This document shows, one piece after another, positions 45,101 to 57,800 of a stretch of DNA of 64,000 bases. This stretch comes from Prochilodus magdalenae (taxonomy: Eukaryota; Chordata; Actinopteri; Characiformes; Prochilodontidae), in NCBI GenBank assembly GCA_024036415.1, contig JAMWET010000160.1, positions 324,501-388,500 of the forward strand. The letters run 5' to 3'. The first letter of the stretch is position 1. Each line of letters opens with the position of its first letter. A program made the position numbers and the translations under genes. The notes beneath the pieces are model-generated. The model ran no database searches and had not been told where the DNA came from. It was given only the letters and a program-made list of their open reading frames with translations.

Positions 45101-47360
45101 AGGACCTTGAGTTATACTGCAGTCTGTAGATGCACTTGCCCTGCAGTTGATATGATAAGAGAGTGCCTTAACTAATTACGTCTGGGTGAGGAGGATGGAG
45201 TGCTATTCAATGCATTGACATGCACCAATGAAGGGAACACATTGTTTGTGGTGACTTGAGTTAAGCATGGTAGCCACCAGAGATGAGCAGTTAGCAATGA
45301 GGATGATACAAACTATTTGAGTGCCAATGCCAAGCAGCACTAAAGCAGCAGTCAGGAATCTCTGCCCCAGGCCTGTTGAGAAACTTTTTTTGGAGTGGAA
45401 GGGAAAACACATATACTTTACATTTACAAAACACATTACACATTTTACTTTTCATGAAAGTTGGAGAAAAAAAATAAATAAAGGGAGGAAAATGTAACCA
45501 ATGTTTTTCTACATTTTGTTTATGTACATAATGAAGTTTGAAAACTGTGTAAAGTATATTAATAAATGTCATATACAAATTTATATTTGTTTGAATTTGT
45601 TGTGGCAGCAGTGGTGTGGTTGTACGGTGGGGGGGGCTTTTTTCCCCTCAAAATTAATTTATGTATTTTTTTTTAATCATAGTTTTGTGCCAACCTTAAG
45701 ATTGTAGATAAAACATCACACAACACAAACTAACTTCTAGACGGTTATTTTGTTTCTTTAATTATTTGGTGTTGAGACATTTTTGAAGCTTAATGTTTTG
45801 CATGGTAGTGTACATGTGCAGCCTCACATCAACAAAGAGTCTGATGTTAGGTTGACCACAGCTATTAGGAATGTGTCTGTTCTTTTGGCTATATGCAGAG
45901 CTGTGTGTATGGGGTTGTATTGTATACAGTGGGTATTATCAGTTCAGTGGAAAACGTGCATTTGCATGCTGTTTTGCACACTATGAGCGAGAGAGTTGCT
46001 GGATCGACAAATGCCTGCTCCTACATGTCTCAATATTGCAGTGCTACTTTTATTCTTATCTGTGAAAATTTCAGTATATTGATTGGGCCGTACATAATAC
46101 TGAAGCATCATGGATTGGGGAATTGGAAGTTAACATAAGTTTTCTACATAATGTGTTGCATGTGTGCGCTTGCCTTTAAGTTTTGGTGAACTCCTGAGGC
46201 AGCCGTGGCTCTATTCCAGTAACTCTCTAAAAACATGGTTTTGTTTTTGCTACTGCAATAACAGAGGCTTTGAAAATACAACAGTATTTCTACTTCAACG
46301 TACAGTGAGCATGTTTACTGTGTTCAGTTAGTAGGATCAGAGCCAGTGCTGTGTGCCGTGGTTCCTTTGGCGGTTCTTGATTAAGGCCTTAAGAAAACAC
46401 ACAGTGTGGCGGCTAATCCATTTCAAGCCTGTTGACAGTGTTAGGTTTAGCAAATGGAAGCTCTGCAGTCCAAGTTTGTGTGTCAAGAGAGATGCAACAA
46501 AAGAGAAATAGTGAATGTGTGTGGGTGAAAGGAGAGGGGGAAGAAAAATATGGCGGTGGCCCCTCCTCTGTTAGAGGCTCTGCTCGCCGCTCACCCGTAT
46601 CCTAACCTCTCATCCATCATCACGCACCCAGTGCACTCCATTCAGAGCAGCTCTCTTCAGCAGGTCATTTGACTATGAAAACATGCCAATTTAGTCCTAT
46701 TATGTGCTCATGGCCAGCTTCAAATGCTGTTTAGACTTGGTCCATCACCATTGCGCTTTATCTTGGTAATTGCCAGTGTCAAGGTCTTTCAGAATATGAC
46801 CCTAACAAAGCAGAACCACTACTGGCGTGCCTGTGTGTTTACACTCCAAGTTCTCTTTTAACTGAATAGCAAATATTACACGGGTGAAAAGATGGCCATG
46901 AACTCGCTCACTGATGGTCATAAGTCTGCATGATTGTACATGCACATGGATAGGGATAAAACTGCAAAGTAACTAATTTAGATATACAAAAGCAGTTACA
47001 CAAGTGAGCCATATGTCACACAGGTATTTTTTACAATGACAAGTCACTTAAGTTCTATGCAGACATCACCTTTAATGATGCAGAACTTGAAGATGACAGT
47101 GCCCTAATACCTGCTGCAAAATATATTTAAGGATGGTTTCATGACCACTGTGATGTCTTGATGAACTCAGAAGTCCTCTGGGCTAATCACCATATAGAAT
47201 TATCTCAATGGGATTTTCTCTTTCTATACACATCAAAGAAATGGATGCTGCCTTTGTTCTTTAACCCCATAGTCATAGTTTTTTAAAGCCAAAATTCATA
47301 ATTCTTACCCTACTCCTTATTAGACAATGGATAGAAGTATTTCATCTGTCCACAACCTTT
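42119..47360. other. intergenic DNA, mostly unassigned
   Basis: AT-rich. It holds a fold-back fragment at 42985-43135; the rest shows no gene, RNA or repeat that I can name. Short frames in it lack family resemblance. Confidence 0.6.
42985..43135. mobile_element. fold-back repeat fragment
   Basis: Resembles the outer left arm of 22364-23060: CTGTCCATTTTATCAGCTTA, TAGTTCTACGGTTACAGACT and TTGTTAGTCCCCTTCC. Confidence 0.7.
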
Positions 47361-47361
47361 A

Positions 47362-47396
<35 letters not shown>

Positions 47397-47417
47397 ATAA
47401 TAATAATAATAATAATA
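47361..47417. repeat. compound microsatellite (TAC)n-(TAA)n
   Basis: About 11 TAC/ACT units followed directly by about 8 TAA units. Confidence 0.97.
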
Positions 47418-47596
47418 TACTATTAAACATTCAAATAAATACAAACATCCATGCAGTAAAGTGACAATTCCTTGTTTTGTAAAAAGAGGTTGAAACCTTA
47501 TGACTTGCAGATTAATTGCATTGTTCTCTTTCTATTATACAACTGAATTATTTTTAGATAATGATTTACTGTGTAAAGCGCACAGTGGTTCATACA

Positions 47597-47730
47597 CTCA
47601 TCAAAAAAGCTGTATACAGAAAGAAGCAGCTTTCAGGAATTAAACTTGGTGGGCAGGTTTGACATGAGACATGTAAATGATTTACTGTAAGTTTGACACT
47701 TTGCCACATGTGTGACGTAAGCAAGGACAG
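47597..47730. repeat. dispersed repeat, copy 2
   Basis: Shares CTCATCAAAAA, CAGGAATTAAACTTGGTGGG and GACATGAGACATGTAAATGA with the copy at 17346-17500, in the same orientation. Confidence 0.7.
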
Positions 47731-49675
47731 GTCTTTGAGAAAATTGAAAATGAGTGGTTTGTCGTCATGTGTCACACGTCCAAAAGGCCTGGTGTCACTT
47801 TGCTTCCACTGCAAAATCTGCAAGAACTGCATTAGCAAACACAGAGGCCCGACCTCATATTGAGTGACACTGTTTCTGTATGTGTAGCTCGATCAATATT
47901 GGCCGAATCAGTTTAAATTTGATTTATAGAACCTTTATAGAAACTCTTCCTTAAGAATAGCATTGCAATATGATGCCTTCTTCTGGGTGCGCATGTTTAT
48001 TTACTTATTTATTTATTAATTACATGACTGTATGATAGTCAAGCATTGTGAGTCATGTAACAGTTGTAATATTTGAGTTGATCTTACCCAGATGTTTTTG
48101 TCATACGTTATTTTGCAAAGAAGCAATCTTCCTTTTTTCCCTCAAAAAACGTATGCGATGAGTAGATAGCAGGCCCTTGTCAAAGTTTACCAGGTCCATA
48201 CCTATGAGTGGCATGAAATGTTTTGCAAAACTGTTTCAGTAAATTGACATGACATGTCATGTCATTTAAATTATGTCTTAATACACGCAGGATAATCTTC
48301 TGAGCAAGTTATTAATTTCCCAGAAGATGGAACAGAATTACTTTGTCAGCATTTGTTGACAGCTTCTGTGTCCATTTATTCACCATGTATAGGCCCAGTG
48401 ATGGGAGAGATGACAAACTTACTGTCAATCTGTGCTGATCTGGCTCATTACAGTGCCCCAGTTCTGGCAGAGGAGTCCTTTTAATACATTTGGCTAAGCG
48501 TCTCACTGACGAAGAGGAGTGCAGAGAGATAGGACTTTATAACGTAATTGATGGAAAATAATTAGATAGATGAAAAATTGTCAGTAATTCACGAGTTGGG
48601 AGGAGAAGGCTTACGTCAGCGTGAACAGTGATGGCCGTGGGCTAAGCTGAGAGAGGGCGGGAGCTGTTGAGCTGTACTAAAACTGTACTCTTTTGCTAAT
48701 GAGGCCATGGACAGCACTAAATTAAGATGGACCATACTGACTGTGAATGCAGATAGCGGAATGACTTCAGAGGTAGAAATAAAACAACTGCAGTTTGGAC
48801 CAAGTTTTAATATACTTGGCACAATTCAGTATTCTTAGCTTGATTTGATAAATGTAATTTACTTGACCTGTAGGAATTTACAACAGCAGCTTTATTTTTT
48901 TAATTGAAACTCCTCTTTCTTCAGTAATTCCTTTGAGCACACCTTTCACAATGGATTATAACAGAATGCTGATTGCTTCAAGTGGGGGTTTTGTGTCGGT
49001 CTCAGGAGAAGATGCAGTAAAGGTGAATAGTATGAGGGTGGCCTGTATCAACGTCTCCACTGGGAGAGAGCTGACAGAGATGAGCTGGCTGACAGTGTGC
49101 AGCTGCGTCGTTTAATTACCTCCCAATCTGGGTGCAAGGCTAATCAAACAAGTTTGAGTGGGGTTAGAGGGGGAGGCACTATTAAATCTTCAACAAAGAT
49201 GATTGTGTGGTGGCCTAGACAAATATCTGATGTCTAAAATTTGCCTCTTCAGTTTTGATGGTTCATAATACTGCTGTCAGTAATATGGAAGAAAGTATGG
49301 TGCATAGTTAAATACAGTAGTAAGAAAGGAGTATGGAAAAAGTAATTTGTAGCAATAGTGTTGTCTAAGCTTCGTTATAGATTACAGTACAAGACATGAT
49401 TAGAAAAATGCATAACTAGATGTATTTGAGATTACTTAACGACCCAGTGTGGTTTGAAGCAAGTTTATGATTTCAAATGTACATTTTGCACTACTTGGTG
49501 GGAAATAAGCATACGTTACTTTACGCTACATTAACCTCATAGCTCCAGGCCAAAACTGAAAGAAGCAAAAGCTAGACTCCAAACAGTTCATAAGAGGTCA
49601 TTTAGTTTATATATATATATATATATATAATATATTTAGTATCTATATATATATATATATATATATACGATTATG

Positions 49676-49706
<31 letters not shown>

Positions 49707-50741
49707 TATATATATATAAAAAAATATAAATAAGGTCTGGTCGATGCACAGAGATACTTGGGAGCATGGTGTTGGAAAATGGGGCATAATTACATAAAAG
49801 GTAGGTGACCTTTTAATAAATGCTGTCTGTACCAAATGATGCTCTAACACTCGATCCGATTAATTTCTCACACAGTGTTGCCAGCATTTACTTTGCAGCC
49901 TCCCTCAGGTTTTCAGATGGATTGAAGTTGTCTCTTCAGCTTGGCCTGATTTCAACACATGGACTATAACTGTGCATCAGCTTGCAGGAGGAAAATAATG
50001 GCTGACACGGGTACAACCAGGTAAGTCCTAATAGCCATATGTTGTTATAGGGTTACTGATCTCCAAACCATACATAAATTCCATACATCCTAGGAATGAT
50101 GTGCCAGAGTGCAAACATGAGTTTTAATCACTTGCAACTCACGTTACACACCTTGGCTCATTAAAATGATGGATTGGGGGATAAAAGGGAGGTTCTCTAC
50201 TGCTCCAAATTTGTTCTTGTTTAAACAGGGGCCTATTAGGGGAACACCTGGGGTGTGGGAGGTTGTATTTTTATTATATTTTTTTTTACATCAACATTGT
50301 GGAATTATTTGGGGGATGTGCAGGAACCCAGGACACCTAACTGATAATGTAGGATTTGTTGATTTTTACCGTAATAACTGTTAGCAGGATATAGATGCAG
50401 TATACAGAAATATGGTATTATTCGAAAAATGTTTTGGAACATTTGGCCTAATCAATCACGTCTATGTAAACATAGTGATGTGTCTCTGATACCAAACAGA
50501 AATACGCCTTCCATATTAGCATCTATAAATTACTACTTCCACTTGAGGAATTATGCCATGTATAACTTCCTGTTTGTCAGGTGCCCTCTGAATTTCACAT
50601 TTAAATGAGGATAGCTATAACATTAGGTTAAAAAACCCAATTTAGGTAATGTAATCTGCTAAAATGACAAATAGCTTTATGAATGAATATAACCACATTG
50701 AGCATAAATAACAACAAAAGACAAATACCTTGAATTATTTG
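47731..50741. other. intergenic DNA downstream of robo1
   Basis: Holds the AT array at 49607-49727; otherwise no gene or repeat that I can name. Confidence 0.6.
49607..49727. repeat. interrupted (AT)n array
   Basis: Four blocks of AT repeats separated by short interruptions (TATTTAGTATC, ACGATTATGA, AAAA). It is self-complementary and likely to form hairpins. Confidence 0.97.
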
Positions 50742-51855
50742 TTTATTTTTTTTTCTTCTTTTCTTTTTGCTTTAAGAAACAAATGGTTGCAGATGTCCTG
50801 TGAGTAAACACTTGCATCCTCTCCTCTAAAGGTGACTGGCAGTGTCCCTGCCTAACTTAAAGCCATCACCTGGCCAATCGCAATTTCTCCAGATTCTCAA
50901 GCCAATGCCTTGTTTTGAATTTCAAGTCTGTGTAAGTGCATAAGTAAAAATTAGGTTAATGAATGAAGGTGCAGCGATGGAACAATGCATAAATGTAACA
51001 TTTCCAAATCAGAAGCTCTTCATCGGGACTGGCAAGGGAATCTGGCAAAGAGAGAAGGACGCAGGGTCGTGTTTCCATTCATTTACCCCTTTTGTAAACA
51101 GCGTATCCTCTCTTTCATCTAAGTCAACAGGGTTAACAAAGCCTTTTGTCATACAGTACCTGTTCTCAAGTAAGACAAAAAGGTTAAACGATAGCATGGT
51201 TCAAAATAAAGTTTAGTGATTGTGCTTTTAAAACCAAAGTCAAACAAATATCGACAAACATCAACAAACAACAAAAATAACAGTGCATTTCCCAAAAAAA
51301 AAAGAAAACATCTCCCATGTGGCACTTTTCCTGGGACATTTCAAATTGACAATTTACAACCAGGATGGGTATGATAAAAACAATTAATTATTTACTGGTA
51401 TAATAAAACTTAGAAATTATTCAAATAAGCCAAGGAAGACAAATTTAATGTACCACACATTATAAAAGACAATTAGGTATGTATACATGTTTTATTTACA
51501 AGTAAGTCCATCCCTTTCTGCTTGAAGCTAATATTAACAGTAATGCCTGACTTTGAGGACTTGTTAATGTTCCAGCCTTAGTGAATAATCACACTCAGTA
51601 CTTGGAGTCAGTGTTCACTCCGTATTGCATTGAAACAGAAAGTGATTGCTATGACTCATTTCACCTTTGAATGTACCATTATTCTTTCTTTTTTTTTCCT
51701 TTTTTTTAATGAACACTAAATGCACAATAAAAGAGTTAACAGTTGGTCAGTCTTCAGGATGTGATTTTACCCAACATTTGTAATTATGAAAAACAATATT
51801 GTTGAGATGGTTAAAATTGAAGATAAAATTGCGTCCACGCGTCAGCATTTCAACT
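50742..51855 (-). other. robo1: robo1 3' untranslated region (left limit uncertain)
   Basis: Read on the minus strand, the sequence after the stop is AT-rich and lacks a credible ORF. AATAAA signals occur at 51491-51496 (inside TGTAAATAAA, which also makes a Pumilio-type site) and at 50742-50747. The UTR could end soon after either. No transcript evidence is available, so the left limit is only the more distal signal. Confidence 0.4.
51491..51496 (-). terminator. candidate proximal poly(A) signal of robo1
   Basis: AATAAA on the minus strand, about 360 nt after the stop, overlapping a TGTAAATA element. A distal alternative is at 50742-50747. Confidence 0.35.
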
Positions 51856-51870
51856 TCAGCTCTCGGCCAT
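51856..51870 (-). CDS. robo1: robo1 terminal coding exon: M-A-E-S-stop
   Basis: The minus-strand acceptor is ctgtctttacag at 51871. The exon then reads ATG GCC GAG AGC TGA in phase 0, so the protein ends in EEME-MAES. Vertebrate Robo1 ends in ES, which supports this frame over the alternative phase-1 frame ([13 protein letters not shown]). The rest of the exon is 3' untranslated. Confidence 0.78.
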   Translation of the reverse strand: MAES

Positions 51871-54800
51871 CTGTAAAGACAGATCACATATAGGTCTAAA
51901 ATATAGCCGCCAAAAATATTTTGGGTTACAGTTTTAAGAGCGAGAAAGTGTATGTACTTGCCTCCATTTCCTCTTCTCCTGGATGAAAGGCTCCTATGGT
52001 GTTGAGGCCAATTTCTTGTGGGTTCCTGCGGCTCCCAGGGGGTCCCTCTCCTCTTCTCCTGCCCCCAGAGCCTCTGGAGGACATAGAGCTGGAGGAGCTT
52101 GGTTCTCTATCACCTCTGGGGCTGTGGACAGCTGGGAAGGACGGGCGACTATAGGGCAGGATGTCCTCTGGACCAGACAGAGAGGTAGCAAACAATCATG
52201 TTATTTAACAGTGACTTAGGCCGAAATTCTCATGTTGTACCCATTGTTGTGGTTTGTTTAGTTTCTAATGATCCACAGCACTTCACCATTTCAGCTGTTC
52301 CCTGCCTTAGCATAGATGATCCTATGCATCAACTAATTAATAAGCCTTTCATGGGTGAGCTGAATCATGTGTTTGAACAGGGTACTACCCAAACCTGGGC
52401 GGAAGCTAAAAAACACTCTTCATCTTATTCAGAATTACATGCAATGTGCCTGTGATGGTTTTAGAGGTAGAGCTACTGTACCTGGATGCTGGCGGGCCTT
52501 GCTGCCTGTGTTCTGCTCTTGTTTTGTGGCTTTCCCAGCTCTCTGAACCCTCTGTTTGTCATGGGCGTCCCGCCGTTCTGAGGAGCTGGTTCGTGGATCA
52601 GAGGCATCTCTGGGCTTTGGACCGGCTCTCTTTTCCCTGCCCTCAGCTGAGCTAGACCTGGGAGATAGTGCACCCCGTCCTCCTTCTGATGCTGTCTTGC
52701 CTGGGTGAGTGGGAGACTTTAGCAGGACTGGGGGTGGGATGGGTGGTGGAGGCAAATCTGAGGGCAAATATGTATATATTACAATAATAATTTTTCAACA
52801 GTTTAGAAAACTTTCAGCTTAGAGAAAGCACATCTGATTGAGCTACAGATCATACTCTCCTATAACAAGCTAAGGAGAAAAGTAAGTTGAGAGCCACAAC
52901 GATGCTGTTTTAGATAGGTGCACAAAAGCCATGTTTGATTCAGGGGACTTTTCAACCATGTGTGTCAGACTTTGTATCTGTGTTACAATTCCTGACTCAG
53001 AGTATATGCCCTTCAGAGGCTGTGTTTGACAGTGTGCTATTTGACACCAGCACTCATTTGTCTAGCACCTGTAAGGTGTGAGAGAAGCACAGCTGTGCCC
53101 AGTCCTACCCATGAAACCAGGCAGTCCAATCCTGCCACTAAATAACTGGCAAATCCTGTAAGGAGCCAGCAACCCTTAAAACCAGCTCTACTTAAAGTGA
53201 CTAATTTATTAATTCTGAAACTACTTACCATGTTTATCTATCCCCCCAATTATTTATTTTTTTTACCTGTTTATAGTTTGTGCCACTGCTCTTCTTTGCT
53301 AATGCGCCACCAGATAATTTATTACCAACAAGACCTCTGCAAAGTATAACCCTTTAAAGAAATCTGAGTCTATAAAGGAGAGGCAACAGGAATTGGTTTC
53401 ATGTGTAGTCTGCCTATTGGAGCTAGGCTGTGCTTTTTGACAGTAAAGCCATCTTCCTAATCAGTTCAATTAGCCCCACAATTCAGCCTCTGTTCTGAAC
53501 AACAGCAGTTATTATTGTACACATTTAAATAAGCCCAACACAGCTTTAATACACTTTCATGACTGTCATGACATGGCGGCCTGCTCTTGAATCTATAAAC
53601 AAGGTCTTGTCGATAGTGAGTGAGGAAAGGAAGACACGTCTGCAGTTTTTTAATGCATCCGTCGCCTTGTGCTATAGTCGGGTTCTGGATCGATGCCAGG
53701 CTGTGAGACAGAGTGCAAACGGCGGAAGGGAAAGGGTGCCGGTTAGATTTATGAGGGGGAAGTGTGCAGGATGGATCCTTGCTTTATAGAGCGCCTTCTG
53801 GCTCTGGCCTAATTTGCTGAAGTAGTGTCCCTAAGCTCTTTACAGTGAAATCACTGGATATTAGATTTTGCCTCTGTAGAGGAAGGCAAATAAAAAGTGA
53901 TTATATTCAACTTAATTACAAGCAAACGTGACTTATGAAAACAATAGGTGCATAATCTACTCTAGTCGCTGAAAAATAGCAAAAATAGTCAGTAAACAGA
54001 AAGAACAGTGATGTTGGCCTAACCTGGAGGTGCCCTAGCAATGTCACATAATAGACCTGTTTTTTTTTCCCCCCCAAAGTACTGTAACAAAATTAACAGA
54101 TAGGGGAGCTCATGCATCTGAAAGGTAGAAATGATTAGTACTGCATGAGAGTTTGTTATTTAGAAACACAGATAACTGCTTTTTGTTGGTATGCAGCCAT
54201 TGATAAAGAATGTGTCACCAGTACGCTTACTAACTTTAAAAGGTAGATGGTGAAAATGCACTTCAGCTGTCCACAGGCAACAGAGAGATGGAGGGGGGAT
54301 CAGAGAGAGGAATGGGGGAGGGAGAGATGAAGAGATTATAGCAGAGGAAAGTGGGGGGGAGGGTGTAGCTGATGTGAGACATCAGGCCAGGGTCTGTGTG
54401 TGATATTAAATCTCCATGTCAACACACAAGGACAAGTGACTTCATGATGAAGCCCAGCAGATGACTGCAAGAGTGCACAGACAGACACATGCAGTGACCT
54501 TTCTGAAGGCCCAGGAGAAGCCAAAACTAAAACCCAGCCAACAGAGTCCATGAATGGCCCAATGGTTACCCCTCTGCAAAGGATGAGGAGTGTGTGAATG
54601 CTGCCTACTAAGTGCAAGCAGCTGCACGTGAGGCAGAAGACTGTTTTAATGGTAAAGTGTTTTTTTTTTCTCTCCCTGTTTCTGTGGGCCCCAAAGATGG
54701 GGCCAAACATCTTATTTAAAAATTTAAAAACACAGGCTGTCTACCTATGTCAGTGTAGTCAATTCCATTGTAATTTATATATATATTTTTAGGAAAGAAA

Positions 54801-57800
54801 AAAGTGAATGTATTATGTGAAATCATGAGAGCATGGCAAGTTGAGGCCATAAATACAGTAATTGGAGGAGAACATTTCCAACTACATTTTGTGAAAACAG
54901 AACTATTCCAAGGGTATCTTTGTGTAAATTGGGTATAACCTTAGAATGAACAAACAGTACTTATGAAGGTTAAAGTTTCAGCACACAGTTTACATTACTT
55001 TTAAGTTTTTTGTAACATTTTAAACGTAGTGCCAAAGCAATACTGTCTGGTTAATTGTCATTCATTTTCTCTCTGCATATTTGCATATAAACAGTCTGCA
55101 CTGAACAAATTACACATAGCTACTATTTATAACCATCAAGTGTAGCCTTACCATCCGTGTAGACCTCTCTGCGCTGGTACCCTGAGTGCCCAGCTGCCTG
55201 CTGCTTCTGCTTCTTTTGAGGCCTTTTCTGGGCAACGGCTGCACTCATGTTACTGTCTGTAGACAATGGACTGGCTGGACGGTGGCCTGAAGGCAGGTTT
55301 TGGTATTTTCGTGCTGGGGGCAAGAAGCAAAGCAATCGTTTAATAAAAGTCAGTCATATACAGCTTCTAAATACGATTATTAGGTCTCACTCATCAGAGA
55401 AAGGCAACAGCAGCCACAGGCTAGCTGGTCTCAACAGGATAAATGTATTAGTAAACATTCAGATTGAATGAATAAACTGATACAGTAGCTAAAGTCAGTG
55501 CCTGTACAGGTGAAGGCACAAAAACAATCTAGTTTTGTTAAAACATTACCTTGTATGTCAATTAAAATGTCAACGTAAACGGATTTTATAACCTAAAGGT
55601 CAATTCAACGTTTGGTAATTGTGAAGAGCATCTACCATTAGTGTCTTATGCTATAATACAATAGTAATAAATACCTCCAGGCACGGTCTGTTGCTGCTGG
55701 CCTTTCCCAGAATGCTTTGCAACTCGGAAGCCAGCATATTCTGCAGCGGCCGCCACTGCCTGGGCAAAGTCTGCATCGGTGAAAAAGGATCCGTCGGAGG
55801 AGCTGACAACGCTGGAGCGGCCAGACGAGGCATTGTCCTCTTCAGACGCTGAACCCCAGCCATTTATCATGGAACCAGTGACAGAGCTTTCTAGATCGCA
55901 GGTGCTAGAGGCAGGTGTTTGCTCGAGCCCACGCAGGAGCAGCCTCTGATGACCACCATGCTGCTGGGCAGGTGGGTGCTGGTGGCGCCGCTGGTGCACC
56001 CGAGCCACCTCTGCATCTGTTTCATCACCGTCCTCCTCGTCCTCCTCTTCCTCCAGGCCGTCTGTATCCAGGCCTAGTGGGCTGGAAATGTAGCCATATG
56101 TGTGAGAAGGGGAAAGAGGCCGTGGGGGTGCTGGGGGGCTAACCAACTGCCGTCTAAAGAGAAAAGAAAGTAAATGAGAAAACTGAAGACTAAATCGCAG
56201 AAATCAGCATGTTGTCATGGTAAGAATTTAAGTTCTAAATGTTGCAGCTGGCAGCTGAAAGAACAACTGTTTTCGGTTAATTCTTTCTTACATGCAGCAA
56301 ATTAAAGTCTGAAAAGTGCATTCTAGACTTTCAAACAATAATGCAACTATTTGTGAGCAGAACGTTCATCATAATTTGAAATTATATATATTTATGCAAC
56401 TATGCAATTAACTTGGAGTTATAAATCTAGAAAGGAAAAGTTTGTGAACAAACTTTAAGTTGGCTTGAAGTCTGATAATTATGTTGAAATTTAGTTACAA
56501 AGCTGTAGTCCCTTTAATTACCCGCCACTTTGAAACCCATCACCACCTTAAATTCCCTGCTGTCATAAATTGTTCACTGTAAATGTTGTGCTACCTTAAA
56601 TTCAGTGCCACTTAAATGCAGTTACTTCTAAAGCACTGTCAATTTAAAATCATTGTCACCTTTAATTCACTGTCCCCTTAAATTTATTACCACCTAAAAA
56701 TCCCTGCCACCTTAGATTTATTATTGTCTTAAATTCCCAGCCGCCTTCAATTAAATACCACCTGCCAGATTAAATTAATTTACACCTTAAGTTCACTGAT
56801 ACATCAAATTCCCTGCCACCTTATATACACTGATACCTTGAATCTGTTGATACCTAAAGTTCAATGCCACCTTAAGTTTGCTTGAAAAAGGCAGTGTATT
56901 TATGTAATAATTACAGTTATACAGTAAAATGGGGCTAACTGCAGCTTTAAACAGTGGCATTTTTCATGAACTCATTCTTTAATGAAATTGTATCTCTTCA
57001 GACTGAAACATGGAGGTACCTGCGCTCATGCAGACTGTCTGGGTTGTCCTGCAGCATGGGCTGCAGCTCTTCCTGTGGAGATGGGGTGAGTGTGGCAGTT
57101 GACTGGTGGCTGTAGGACACAGCGGCAGGCGAGGAGGCTGTCCCCCGGAGGGGGGGTGTAGGACCCCGCTCCATCTCGGCCTCCTCCTCCTCCAACTCAT
57201 CAGGCTGCAGGTACATACGTGATGGAGGGACGGGACACTGTAGCTCCGCCTCATAGCTAACACCAGAGAGACACAGTCATTCACACCAAAAGCAATAATA
57301 ACAATCTACATGTATAATGCATTTTTACTGTAATACTGCAAAGTGCCTGACGAGAAGATCAAGTTATGTTAAATTCAATGAGTAATACTAACGAGTAATA
57401 GAGATTATACAGAAACACATACTACACCCAAAACGTGCCAATCTACAGCTACAGTATTTTGTGCTCTTTTCATAAATCAGATATTTGAAGTAGCTTTGTT
57501 CATGTTTTCCCCAGCCCCAATATTGCTACATGCTGCTGCAGCAAACTGCTGTTTTATTACTACATGAAATTCTGCAGTTTTTCAAGCTAACTAACTTTCC
57601 CTCAACTTCAGAGAAAGCTAATTACAAAGTGTTCATGCTGATGAAATGGTATAGGACCACTGCTAGGACTAGATAATACTGAGCCTACATTATGGGAATC
57701 GTATTTGCTTTTATAATTGTGTATGCATGTGTGCGTTGGCGTAGTCCTTACCCGTCTTCTATGGAGAGGTTGTAATCCTGACATGGGGGTGGGCTGACAG

